Positions 5,967-13,067 of a stretch of DNA of 13,067 bases are shown here, piece by piece (positions within the stretch are counted from its first letter, which is position 1; every line of letters starts with the position of its first letter). The notes under the pieces were generated by a model. That model worked only from the letters and a program-made list of their open reading frames with translations, had not been told where the DNA came from and made no database searches. The position numbers and the translations under genes are program-made. The DNA comes from CAYRZF01 sp964428805 (GTDB lineage: Bacteria > Methylomirabilota > Methylomirabilia > Rokubacteriales > CSP1-6). Where the stretch lies: assembly GCA_964428805.1 (NCBI GenBank), contig CAYRZF010000059.1, positions 1 through 13,067 on the forward strand. The letters are read 5' to 3'.

Positions 5967-7058
5967 TTACTGGCGCATGGCGAGCAGGTCGTCGAGGAGG
6001 AGGACCAGCCGCTCCACGTCCCTGGCTTGGCGGAGCCGGGTGAGCCACCCTCCCTCGGACGGGAACGCGTGGGTGAACCCGTCGAAGATGACGAGGCGGC
6101 CCACGTTCGGGGCGCCTCGGGCGAGCCGCGCACTCTCCGTGTACGGGATCGAGTCATCGTCGCGGCCGTGGGCGATGAGGAGCCGCGCTCTCACGTGGCT
6201 GATGGCCGTCGAAGGCGAGAGCAGTTGAAGACGTTCGCGCAAGCGCGGGCTCAGTGAGGCAAGCAGGTCGGCCACGCGCTCCCGCTGCTGGTTCTCCACG
6301 AGGGCCAGGAGCCCCCGCCCCTCGACCCCGAGCCTCGCCACCTCACTGCTCACGTCCTCGCCGGGGTTGGTGAGCTTTCGGTTCGCGAGCCGCGTCAGCT
6401 TCGCGCGCTCGGCGGGGACGGCGGCGTAGGGGACGAGAGCGGCGAGGAGCTTCCACCGGTTGTAGGACTGCTGCGCGCGCCGGCGCCAGTGCCCGTCCTC
6501 CTCGTACCAGCCGGTCGTGATGAAGGCGATCACGTCGCCGAGGTCCCAGTAGCCGCCGAAACTTCCGACCAGAGCGACCCGGTCCCTGATCGAGGGATCC
6601 GCCGCAGCCAGAAGCGCCGGCCCAGCGCCGAAGGAGAAGCCGAGGATTCCGATGGGGCGGGGGCCCCCCACCGCCAGGCTCTCAACGGCACGCACGGTCG
6701 TCTGCACGTCCTCCTCGGAGACGTGGAAGGCTCGGAGCCCCCGGAAGTCCGGGGTGAGCACCAGGAAGCCGGCGCGGGCCAGGCTCCTGGCCAGGTGCCG
6801 GAAGGCCGGATGGTCCTTGCCGGTTCGGGAGAGTCCGGGGACGAGCACGAGGCCGCCACGGGCCGGACCACCGGGACGGTAGAGATCCGCCGAGGTGCTG
6901 TCGAAGGCAAGCGTTCCGTGGCTGACAGACTGGACCGTCGGCAGCCACCCGGGAACCAGAAGGTCGAGCGCCAGCAAGTGGGCGGAACCGAGCCGGACGA
7001 TCCGTGGCGCGGCCAGGAGAACGAGGACGGCCAGGGCCAGGGCGGCGTCGCGCCTCAT
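5967..7058 (-). CDS. Exported or membrane-anchored alpha/beta hydrolase
   Basis: A 363-residue alpha/beta-hydrolase fold protein. Residues 4-17 form a hydrophobic signal or anchor after MRR, placing the enzyme outside the cytoplasm. The fold is visible as GGLVLVPGLSRTGKDHPAF (68-86, oxyanion region), GFLVLTPDFRGLR (97-109), the nucleophile elbow GFSFGAG with Ser142, HGRDDDSIP with the acid among Asp300-302, and GFTHAF with His330. It resembles dienelactone-hydrolase or peptidase S9-like esterases, but the substrate is unknown. Its ATG overlaps the livF stop by four bases (ATGA), so it is translationally coupled to the amino acid-type importer. That suggests it releases a product which the importer then takes up. 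A palindromic repeat follows the stop. Confidence 0.85.
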   Translation of the reverse strand: MRRDAALALAVLVLLAAPRIVRLGSAHLLALDLLVPGWLPTVQSVSHGTLAFDSTSADLYRPGGPARGGLVLVPGLSRTGKDHPAFRHLARSLARAGFLVLTPDFRGLRAFHVSEEDVQTTVRAVESLAVGGPRPIGILGFSFGAGPALLAAADPSIRDRVALVGSFGGYWDLGDVIAFITTGWYEEDGHWRRRAQQSYNRWKLLAALVPYAAVPAERAKLTRLANRKLTNPGEDVSSEVARLGVEGRGLLALVENQQRERVADLLASLSPRLRERLQLLSPSTAISHVRARLLIAHGRDDDSIPYTESARLARGAPNVGRLVIFDGFTHAFPSEGGWLTRLRQARDVERLVLLLDDLLAMRQ

Positions 7059-7792
7059 CCCATGGGACGATCCACTCCCGGGATCAGCTCGAGGAGGCTC
7101 CGGCGGAGCCGCTCGTCCGTCAGGAGCTCGGCGCCGGGGCCTGAGAGCACGACGTGACCTTCCTCCAGGAGGTACGCCCGATTCGCGAGTCGAAGCAGTT
7201 GACGCACGTGCTGCCCCGCCGCGAGGATCGTCATCCCCTCGGCGGCGATCTCGCGGATCGCTTGACAGAAACGGTGAATGACCGGCCGCGCGAGGCCCAG
7301 GAACGGATCGTCCAGGCAGAGCAGGCGCGGGCGCGCCATGAGCCCGCGGGCCAGAGCGAGCATTTGTTGCTCCCCTCCTGACAGGACTGCGGCGGGCACG
7401 GAGACCTTTTCCTCAAGCGCGGGGAAGAGGCGGAAGATCAGGCGGAGCGTCTCCTCCTGCTGGCCGTGGGCCCGCGGCAGGAACGCGCCCAGCTCGAGGT
7501 TTTCCCTGACGGTCAGCGGGGCAAAGAGCCGCCGCCCCTCGGGGATCAGCGCGATGCCCCGCGCCGCGATCGCATAGGGGGGCAGGCCGTCGATCCGCTC
7601 ACCGTCGAGCCGGATGGTGCCCGCCCTGGGACGCAAGAGCCCGGAGATCGTGTTCAGGAGGGTGGACTTCCCCGCGCCGTTGGGGCCCACGAGAGCGATG
7701 AACTCGCCGGCCCGCACCTCGAGCGAGCAGTCGTTGAGGACGCGCACGTGATCGTACCCGGCCTGGACGCGCTCAACGCTCAGCAACGGCAC
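7055..7792 (-). CDS. livF: Branched-chain amino acid-type ABC transporter ATPase LivF
   Basis: A 245-residue ABC ATPase of the LivF branch of HAAT importers. It has Walker A GPNGAGKS (36-43), the LivF-typical IPEGRRLFAPLTVRENL (83-99), signature LSGGEQQ (137-143) and Walker B LLCLDD (157-162). Two positions are unusual. The catalytic glutamate after the Walker B aspartate is Asp162, giving LDDPFLGLA instead of LDEPSLGLA. The switch region reads AAGQHV (191-196) where LivF usually has VEQN. Both changes could slow ATP hydrolysis unless LivG supplies most of it. The start is GTG, 1 nt after the livG stop, with GGAGGAGG inside the end of livG. The stop overlaps the hydrolase start. It should pair with LivG on the cytoplasmic face of LivHM. 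Confidence 0.93.
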   Translation of the reverse strand: MPLLSVERVQAGYDHVRVLNDCSLEVRAGEFIALVGPNGAGKSTLLNTISGLLRPRAGTIRLDGERIDGLPPYAIAARGIALIPEGRRLFAPLTVRENLELGAFLPRAHGQQEETLRLIFRLFPALEEKVSVPAAVLSGGEQQMLALARGLMARPRLLCLDDPFLGLARPVIHRFCQAIREIAAEGMTILAAGQHVRQLLRLANRAYLLEEGHVVLSGPGAELLTDERLRRSLLELIPGVDRPMG

Positions 7793-7793
7793 T

Positions 7794-8522
7794 CTATTCC
7801 TCCTCCCCGAGATACGCCTCCACTACGCGGGTGGAGCCCAAGACCTGCTCGGGGCGCCCCTCGGCGACGAGAGCCCCCTGGTCGAGGACGAGGAGGCGGT
7901 CGGCCACCCGGGCGAGCACCCTGAACGAGTGCTCGATGGCGAAAATCGTGAGCCCGAGTTCCTTGAGCCGCGCGTAGAAGCGGACGACCTCCTCGCGTCC
8001 CTTGGGGGAGAGCCCGGAGGCCAGCTCGTCGAGGAGGAGGAGGGAGGGACGGGTGGAGAGCGCCATGGCCAGCTCGAGACGCTTCCGCTCCCCGAGCGAG
8101 AGGGCGTCGGCGTGGGCGGAAGCCTTTTCGGCGAGCCCCACCATCCCCAGGAGGTGCTCGGTCTCGCGGCGGCGGTCGAGGGATCGGCGGTAGCGATGGC
8201 GCGAGCGGAAGGTCACCCCCACCAGCACGTTGTCAAAGACGGTCGAGCGGGCGAAGGGGCGGGCGATCTGAAAGGTGCGTGCGATGCCAAGACGGGAGAT
8301 TTCCCAGGGCGACAGCTTGGTCACGCGGGCGCCCCCGAACCAGGCCTCTCCGGCGGTGGGACGAAGCAAGCCGGACAGAATGTTGAAGAGCGTGGTCTTG
8401 CCTGACCCGTTGGGCCCGAGGAGGCCGACCACCTGGTGCTCTTCGACGGCGATGTCCACGGCGCGAAGGGCGAAAATCCCGCCGAAGGTCATGGAGAGGC
8501 CGCGCCCCTCAAGCAGTGCCAT
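7794..8522 (-). CDS. livG: Branched-chain amino acid-type ABC transporter ATPase LivG
   Basis: A 242-residue ABC ATPase of the LivG branch. Walker A GPNGSGKT lies at 36-43, followed by a LivG-style region ARTFQIARPF (81-90). The signature is LSLGERKRLELAMAL (141-155), a variant common in this branch where LSGGQ is relaxed. Walker B is LLLLDE (161-166) with the catalytic glutamate intact, followed by LASGLSP, and the switch histidine is His198 in AIEHSF. Its ATG overlaps the end of livM by 14 bp and it ends 1 nt before livF. Unlike LivF, all ATPase residues are canonical, so this subunit probably provides the robust catalytic site of the heterodimer. Confidence 0.94.
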   Translation of the reverse strand: MALLEGRGLSMTFGGIFALRAVDIAVEEHQVVGLLGPNGSGKTTLFNILSGLLRPTAGEAWFGGARVTKLSPWEISRLGIARTFQIARPFARSTVFDNVLVGVTFRSRHRYRRSLDRRRETEHLLGMVGLAEKASAHADALSLGERKRLELAMALSTRPSLLLLDELASGLSPKGREEVVRFYARLKELGLTIFAIEHSFRVLARVADRLLVLDQGALVAEGRPEQVLGSTRVVEAYLGEEE

Positions 8523-9465
8523 GGTGCTTCTTTTTCCGCAGGAGCCCGGCGAGACCGCCCGGCAGATAGAGGGCGACGACGATCAACGCGAGCGCGTACG
8601 GGAGCTGGTGAAACGCCGGCGCGAGGGGGTGGAGGAGCAGCTCGCTGACGAGATAAAGGCCGAGGGCCGCGATGGCGGGGCCCAGCAGCGTGTAGAGCCC
8701 GCCGAAGGTCGCCATCACCAGGGGCAGGAGCGAGAAGTACCGGCTGAACATCAGGTCGGGTTCCGCCACGCGCACCATGTGGACGTAGAGCCCACCGGCC
8801 AGGGCGGTGAAGAAGCCGGAGAGGGCAAAGGCGAGGATCTTCCAGGGCAGAGGATGGACGCCGAGCAGACTCGCTCGCTCCTCCTCCTCCCGGACGGCCG
8901 CGAAGGCCAGGCCGAGGCGCGAGCGCAGGATGCCGGCGAAAACCGCGAGGATCACAATCAGAAACGCCAGCGACAAGTAATAGCCGCCCGCCCGGCCGCT
9001 GGTGAAGTCGAGGGGAAGCCAGCCGACCGGCGGGAGCGGCGGGATGCCGATCAGGCCGGCGCCTCCACCCGAGACCTCGGTCCAGTTGTGGGCAATCCCC
9101 CGCCAGACCTCCGCGTAGGCGAGCGTGGCGAGCGCCAGGTAGGCGCCGCGAAGGCGCGCCGAGGCGAGCCCAATCCCGGCTGCGCCGCCCGCGCCGACCA
9201 GACCACCCACGCCGATCGCCAACCATGGGGAGAAGCCTGCGAGCGACGCGAGAGCGGCGCCGTAGCCGCCCAGGCCGAAGAAGGCGGCGTGGCCGAAGGA
9301 GATCTGGCCGGCGTAGGCCAGGAGGTTCCAACTCGTGGCCACGGTGCCGAACAGCAACGCTGTGGAAACGAGGTAGAGATAGTAGGGATGGAAGCCCGAG
9401 AGCGGTGGAAGGAGGAGCAGCGCGGCACCGATGAGGCCGGCCCCGATCCACTCTCCGCGCGGCAT
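8509..9465 (-). CDS. livM: Branched-chain amino acid-type ABC transporter permease LivM
   Basis: A 318-residue polytopic membrane protein with LivM hallmarks: SWNLLAYAGQISFGHAAFFG (45-64), SGGGAGLIGIP (132-142), and the cytoplasmic coupling loop AFAAVREEEERASLLGV (187-203) followed by WKILAFALSGFFTALAGG (208-225). About nine to ten hydrophobic segments are visible. The start chosen is the ATG at 9465, whose A is also the last base of the livH stop (TGATG) and which has AGGAG just upstream. A longer reading from 9564 would overlap livH by 100 bp and adds a proline- and arginine-rich, non-membrane lead. The tail LLRKKKHHGTA is basic and overlaps the livG start. It should form the translocation pore with LivH. 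Confidence 0.93.
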   Translation of the reverse strand: MPRGEWIGAGLIGAALLLLPPLSGFHPYYLYLVSTALLFGTVATSWNLLAYAGQISFGHAAFFGLGGYGAALASLAGFSPWLAIGVGGLVGAGGAAGIGLASARLRGAYLALATLAYAEVWRGIAHNWTEVSGGGAGLIGIPPLPPVGWLPLDFTSGRAGGYYLSLAFLIVILAVFAGILRSRLGLAFAAVREEEERASLLGVHPLPWKILAFALSGFFTALAGGLYVHMVRVAEPDLMFSRYFSLLPLVMATFGGLYTLLGPAIAALGLYLVSELLLHPLAPAFHQLPYALALIVVALYLPGGLAGLLRKKKHHGTA

Positions 9466-10334
9466 CAATGGCTCCTGCCGAGGGCCAGGCCGCCTGATCG
9501 GGCGAGGAGCGAGATCAGCAGCACCAGGGCGAGGACCAGTTCGCGCCAGCGCGGCCCGCTCCATGCGACGGTCAATGTCTCGAGCACGCCCAGGAGGATG
9601 CCCGCCACCAGCACGCTCCTGAGGCGCCCTACGCCCGCCCAGATCGTCAGGACGATCGCCAGCAGCGTCAGGTCGATGCCGCCGCCGGGGTAAAGGTAGT
9701 GGAGCGTGGCGAAGAGGACGCCCGCTCCGCCGCTCAAGGCGAGGGCGAGCAAGCAGGTGGTCCGGGTCGCCTCGTCCACGTTGATCCCGAGCAGCGCCGC
9801 GGCCTCGCGGTCCAGGCTGGTGGCGCGGACCGCCCGGCCCCAGCGCGTACGCGTGAGCCCAAGGTAGAGCGCGCCGACGACTGCTAGGGCGGCCGCCGCC
9901 ACGATGAGCCGTCCGGGGTTCAGGCCGAGGCTACCCAGATGGATGCTGCCCGCGAGCGACTCGCTGGCGATCAGCCGGTACTCACCGCGCCAGAGCGCGA
10001 GCATGAGGTTCTGAAGGAGGAGGGAGAGGCCGAAGGTGAGAACGAGGCTCGACAGCTCTTTGGGCTCGGGGAGGCGCTGGAAGAGCCACTGACAGAGAAG
10101 CCCCAGCGGAAGCAGCGCTGCGGCCCCTACTGGGACGAGGAAGAGTGGGTGGAGGCCCGAGCCGCTCCAGAGCCAGTAGCCGAGATAGCCGCCGAGAATG
10201 ATCAGATCGCCATGGGCGAGGTTGAGCGCTCGCGTGACTCCGAGGATCATGGAAAAGCCCAACGCCATGAGGGTGTAGAAACACCCCAACAAAGCTCCGG
10301 AGATCAGCGCTTGGGCGAGTGTGTTGAGCGACAC
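9465..10334 (-). CDS. livH: Branched-chain amino acid-type ABC transporter permease LivH
   Basis: A 289-residue polytopic membrane protein of the LivH family. Recognisable are ALGFSMILGVTRALNLAHGD (24-43), which matches the canonical LivH segment, LVLTFGLSLLLQN (97-109), and the coupling loop TRWGRAVRATSLDREAAALL (163-182) ending in GINVDEATR. The start is a GTG, 7 nt after the stop of the substrate-binding protein gene, with no strong ribosome-binding site, so its translation may depend on ribosomes finishing the upstream gene. The stop shares one base with the livM start. It is the partner permease of LivM. Confidence 0.93.
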   Translation of the reverse strand: MSLNTLAQALISGALLGCFYTLMALGFSMILGVTRALNLAHGDLIILGGYLGYWLWSGSGLHPLFLVPVGAAALLPLGLLCQWLFQRLPEPKELSSLVLTFGLSLLLQNLMLALWRGEYRLIASESLAGSIHLGSLGLNPGRLIVAAAALAVVGALYLGLTRTRWGRAVRATSLDREAAALLGINVDEATRTTCLLALALSGGAGVLFATLHYLYPGGGIDLTLLAIVLTIWAGVGRLRSVLVAGILLGVLETLTVAWSGPRWRELVLALVLLISLLARSGGLALGRSH

Positions 10335-10341
10335 TGCTAGG

Positions 10342-11514
10342 CTACTTCGCGGGGTAGCGGGCGGGGCTGGTGGCGCGGTTTTTGGGATAGACCACCACGT
10401 GGCGGCCGTCCTGGATCTGGATCACCACCCGCTCGTAGAAGAGTGGATCGCCCCCGTCGTCGAACTTTACCCGGCCGAGTGGCGTTTGTACGTCGGCCCG
10501 CGCGAGGGCGTCCCGGAGTGTCTCGCCGGTCAGCGCCTTACCGCTGGCCGCCACCGCTTCGAGCGCCTTGAGCAGGGTCTTCGCGGCGGCGTAGCCGTGG
10601 GTGGTCAGAGGCGCCGGTTCCCAGCCAAAGCGCCGCTTGAAGGCCTCGATGAAGGCGAGGGACTCCTTCGCGCTGCCCCCGAGAGTCACCCCCGGCTGCC
10701 AGGCAGTCGTCCCGTAGAGTCCCTCACTCGTGGAGCCCAGCTCCTTGATCACGTTGGGGAACTCCATGCCGAAGGCGCCGAGGAAGGCCTTGAGGGTGAT
10801 CCCGGCCTGCGCCATCTGGCGAATCAGGAGGAGATGGTCGGCGAAAAAGGTGTCGGAAAGAAGAACTTCGGCACCCTGATCCCTCACGCGCGCCAGCAGC
10901 GGCGTGAAGTCGGAGAGGCCGGGCGCGAACGGCTCGAAGACCGAGACCTTCAGCCCGGCGCGTTCCAGCACGTTCTTCTGACGCCGGGCGAGCTGGCTTG
11001 CCCCGGGGGTGGACGAGTAGAGGATGGCGACGTTCTTGGCGCGGAAGACCTCGAGGATGATGCCGGTGGTGGCGGTGACATAGGGGGCGAGGCTTGAGAT
11101 CCGGAAGAAGAAGCGGTTACCCCGGTGAGTGAGCCGCTCATCCAGGGAAGCCGTCGCGAGGTAGGGGATGCGTGACCGGTCGGCGACCTCGCTGATCGGT
11201 GCGACGAGGATGTCCACGTAGCCGCCGATCAGAGCGAGGGCCCCCCGGCGGGAGGCCAGCTCCTCGGCGGCGGCAATGGCGCGCTCCGGCTTTCCTTCGT
11301 CGTCCCGGGAGAGCAGATTGATGGGACGCCCCGCAATGCCACCCCGGGCGTTCGCCTCCTCCACGGCGAGCAGAATTCCCTGATGCACCGCCGTGCCCTG
11401 GACCGCCAGCACGCCGGTGCGGGGGTTGATCTCGCCAATCGTGATCGGCTCGGCGGCGGACGCCGCCGAGCCGAAGAGGGCCAGGAGGACGATCGGGACG
11501 AGGAATGGGAGCAC
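10342..11514 (-). CDS. livK: Periplasmic substrate-binding protein of the HAAT importer (LivK-like)
   Basis: A 390-residue ABC substrate-binding protein of the leucine/amide-binding (Peripla_BP_6) family. A signal peptide (residues 1-20, likely cut ASA|AEP) lacks basic residues at its very start. The mature protein opens with ITIGEINPRTGVLAVQG (25-41) and contains AVEEANARGGIAG (50-62), the LSRDDEG strand, ALALIGGYVD, and IPYLATAS, all standard for the family. It also has a THGYAAAKTLLKAL helix near the C-terminus. The start is GTG, the first possible start codon after an in-frame stop. It lies 5 nt after the end of the sugar-type ATPase gene, with a poor ribosome-binding site, so coupling is likely. 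The family binds branched-chain amino acids, amides, urea or aromatic acids; the ligand is not evident here. Confidence 0.9.
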   Translation of the reverse strand: MLPFLVPIVLLALFGSAASAAEPITIGEINPRTGVLAVQGTAVHQGILLAVEEANARGGIAGRPINLLSRDDEGKPERAIAAAEELASRRGALALIGGYVDILVAPISEVADRSRIPYLATASLDERLTHRGNRFFFRISSLAPYVTATTGIILEVFRAKNVAILYSSTPGASQLARRQKNVLERAGLKVSVFEPFAPGLSDFTPLLARVRDQGAEVLLSDTFFADHLLLIRQMAQAGITLKAFLGAFGMEFPNVIKELGSTSEGLYGTTAWQPGVTLGGSAKESLAFIEAFKRRFGWEPAPLTTHGYAAAKTLLKALEAVAASGKALTGETLRDALARADVQTPLGRVKFDDGGDPLFYERVVIQIQDGRHVVVYPKNRATSPARYPAK

Positions 11515-11519
11515 CGGGG

Positions 11520-12614
11520 TTATGCGATGGTTTCCTGGGTGCTGTTGTCGAAGAAGTGAATGCGGTCAGGAATGAACGCGAGCCGGATCTTCTGATGATG
11601 CTTGGTGCGCACCGTGGGATCCACCCGCGCGACGATCGTCTGGTTCCCCACCTGGGTGTCCAGGAGGATCTCCGAACCCAGGGGTTCCACCACCTCCACC
11701 AGCGCCTCGAAGACCAAGTCGTGGGGATCGCCGCCTGCCGCCTCTCTGAGGTCCTCCGGGCGGATTCCCAGGGTGACCGTCTGCCCCTTGTACCGACCGA
11801 GGCGGCTGGCGCGATCGGCCGGCACCCGCACCTTGAGCCCGGGGGCCTCGGCGTAGAGGCTGCCGCCGGCCTCGGTGACAGTGCTCTCGATGAAGTTCAT
11901 GGCCGGGGACCCGATGAATCCCGCCACGAACCTGTTCCGGGGCTTCGAGTAGACTTCCAGCGGTTCACCCACCTGCTGGACCAGTCCGTCCTTCATGACG
12001 ACGACACGGTCGCCCAGGGTCATGGCTTCGACCTGGTCGTGGGTGACATAGATCGCAGTGGTTTCGAGGCGGTCGTGAAGGCGCTTGAGCTCCACGCGCA
12101 TCTGGACGCGGAGCTGGGCGTCAAGGTTCGAGAGCGGCTCGTCGAAGAGGAAGACCTGGGGGTGGCGGACGATCGCTCGGCCCACCGCCACCCGCTGACG
12201 CTGGCCACCCGAGAGCTGGCGGGGCTTGCGCTTGAGGAGGTCCTGGATTCCAAGCAGGTTTGCGGTCTTCGTCACCCGCGTTTCAATCTCGGCCTTCGGG
12301 AACTTTCGCATTTTGAGGCCGAACGCCATATTGTCGTAAACGGTCATGTGCGGGTAGAGGGCATAATTCTGAAAGACCATCGCGATGTCGCGATCCTTGG
12401 GCGGCAGATCGTTCACGAGCCGATCGCCGATGTGGATCTCTCCCGACGTGATCTCCTCAAGCCCCGCCACCATCCGAAGGGTGGTAGACTTGCCGCACCC
12501 GGACGGCCCGACGAGGACGATGAACTCCTTGTCCCGGACGTGGAGGTTCACGTCCTTCACCACGTGGACCTCGTCGAACTTCTTGTTCAGATCCTTCAAG
12601 ACGACCTGTGCCAT
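11520..12614 (-). CDS. ugpC: Carbohydrate ABC transporter ATPase (UgpC/MalK/MsmK type)
   Basis: A 364-residue ATPase of the CUT1 carbohydrate importer family, at the family's usual length. It has Walker A GPSGCGKS (36-43), the Q-loop VFQNYALYPHMTVYDNMAFG (80-99), signature LSGGQRQRVAVGRA (134-147), Walker B VFLFDEPLSNLDA (154-166), and the switch His192 in YVTHDQVEAM. The C-terminal part (about 235-364) is the TOBE/regulatory domain with GFIGSPAMNF (232-241) and LGIRPED (282-288). GGGGAGAT precedes the ATG at 12614. It follows the sugar permease by 15 nt and is 5 nt before the substrate-binding gene of the amino acid-type importer. Such ATPases can serve several sugar importers. The symbol reflects family, not a proven glycerol-3-phosphate substrate. 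Confidence 0.93.
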   Translation of the reverse strand: MAQVVLKDLNKKFDEVHVVKDVNLHVRDKEFIVLVGPSGCGKSTTLRMVAGLEEITSGEIHIGDRLVNDLPPKDRDIAMVFQNYALYPHMTVYDNMAFGLKMRKFPKAEIETRVTKTANLLGIQDLLKRKPRQLSGGQRQRVAVGRAIVRHPQVFLFDEPLSNLDAQLRVQMRVELKRLHDRLETTAIYVTHDQVEAMTLGDRVVVMKDGLVQQVGEPLEVYSKPRNRFVAGFIGSPAMNFIESTVTEAGGSLYAEAPGLKVRVPADRASRLGRYKGQTVTLGIRPEDLREAAGGDPHDLVFEALVEVVEPLGSEILLDTQVGNQTIVARVDPTVRTKHHQKIRLAFIPDRIHFFDNSTQETIA

Positions 12615-12629
12615 CGCAAGATCTCCCCG

Positions 12630-13067
12630 TTATCCCTTGACGGAGCCGGTGAGGCCCGCCACGTAGTGCTCGACGAAGAAGGAGTAAATGAACGCCACCG
12701 GGACCGACCCAAGCAGTGCTCCCGCCATGAGCTGACCCCAGAAGTAGATGTCGCCGCGGATGAGCTCGGAGACGACCCCCACGGGCACGGTCTTGCGCTC
12801 CGGGGACGACAGGAAGATGAGGGCGTAGATGAACTCGTTCCAGGAGAGCGTGAACGCGAAGATGCCAGCGGAGAGGATGCCCGGCACGGCGGTGGGGAAG
12901 ATGATACGGACCATCGCGCCGAACCGCGAGGCCCCGTCGATCCGGGCGCACTCTTCGAGCTCCTTCGGGATCGTTTTGAAGTAGCCCATGAGGAGCCAGG
13001 TGCAGAACGGGATGAGAAAGGTCGGGTAGGTGAGGATCAGCGCCCACGGCGTGTTGCCGAGGTGGAA
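12630..13067 (-). CDS. Carbohydrate ABC transporter permease (MalG/UgpE type), C-terminal part
   Basis: The reading frame enters from the right edge and gives 145 residues up to a TAA at 12630. It contains a membrane segment WALILTYPTFLIPFCTWLL (about 8-26) and the EAA loop KELEECARIDGASRFGAMVR (about 33-52), the ATPase-contact motif of these permeases. FTLSWNEFIYALIF and the MalG-like ending FFVEHYVAGLTGSVKG follow. An internal ATG at 12989 is not the start, because the frame continues upstream with family-typical sequence. It should form the inner-membrane channel together with a MalF-type partner beyond the right edge, energised by the downstream ATPase. The sugar is not identifiable from this fragment. 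Confidence 0.92.
   Translation of the reverse strand, partial: FHLGNTPWALILTYPTFLIPFCTWLLMGYFKTIPKELEECARIDGASRFGAMVRIIFPTAVPGILSAGIFAFTLSWNEFIYALIFLSSPERKTVPVGVVSELIRGDIYFWGQLMAGALLGSVPVAFIYSFFVEHYVAGLTGSVKG

Noticed and set aside
5905..6048. N-terminal extension of the cytochrome c
   Set aside because: It only translates the palindromic repeat and part of the hydrolase gene; the anchor begins properly after the ATG at 5904.
9466..9564. N-terminal extension of LivM from a GTG at 9564
   Set aside because: It would overlap livH by 100 bp and add a basic, proline-rich lead; the ATG at 9465 has a good ribosome-binding site and a TGATG junction.
8275..9693. A 472-codon open frame on the plus strand opposite livG, livM and livH
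   Set aside because: Antisense shadow of three well-supported liv genes; the translation is low-complexity, charged and without a fold pattern.
12457..13047. Minus-strand frame overlapping the sugar permease and ATPase start
   Set aside because: Histidine- and arginine-rich out-of-frame translation of two well-supported ABC transporter genes.
1..13067. Search for tRNA, rRNA, CRISPR repeats, insertion sequences and phage genes
   Set aside because: No direct repeat arrays, transposase motifs, CCA-ended cloverleaf or rRNA-like segments were noticed on either strand by eye; a covariance-model search would be needed to exclude small RNAs.

Overview
The window looks like part of a GC-rich Gram-negative chromosome, probably assembled from a metagenome. 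Evidence for Gram-negative is the exported ABC substrate-binding protein with a Sec signal peptide, membrane-anchored c-type cytochrome, and periplasmic copper-type domain. Tandem class III CoA-transferases beside Liv-type transporters are common in soil and groundwater lineages such as Candidatus Rokubacteria, NC10 and related deltaproteobacterial groups. No rRNA or other marker is present, so this placement is only a suggestion. A run of exactly 100 N (5436-5535) shows that two contigs were scaffolded.

Left part (1-4083): the N-terminus of a citrate synthase family gene reads leftward off the window. Diverging from it across a 210-bp region with a promoter candidate on each strand is a compact operon. 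It encodes a U32-family protein with four cysteines suited to an Fe-S cluster, followed by two class III (CaiB/BaiF) CoA-transferases joined by an ATGA overlap. The set suggests CoA-linked metabolism of an organic acid, with a possible radical or oxygen-independent hydroxylation step, but the substrate cannot be read from sequence.

Middle (4084-5966): a small exported membrane protein of unknown function and a beta-carbonic anhydrase-like gene lacking about 50 internal residues come first. Next is a membrane-anchored CusF-like copper-binding reading frame with no usable upstream start codon that runs into the gap. Across the gap, on the opposite strand, a membrane-anchored monohaem cytochrome c converges on it. 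The unusual carbonic anhydrase, the start-less copper gene and the gap together make this the least trustworthy part of the assembly. A short palindromic intergenic repeat separates the cytochrome from the next gene.

Right part (5967-13067): one leftward gene train with almost no spacing. In transcription order it is a partial MalG-type sugar permease, a UgpC/MalK-type ATPase, and a complete branched-chain amino acid type (HAAT) importer (LivK-H-M-G-F order). An exported alpha/beta hydrolase overlapping livF by ATGA ends it. Stops and starts lie within 15 nt of one another or overlap throughout, so the whole train is probably one transcription unit whose promoter lies beyond the right edge. 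No tRNA, rRNA, CRISPR array, insertion sequence or phage gene was seen.
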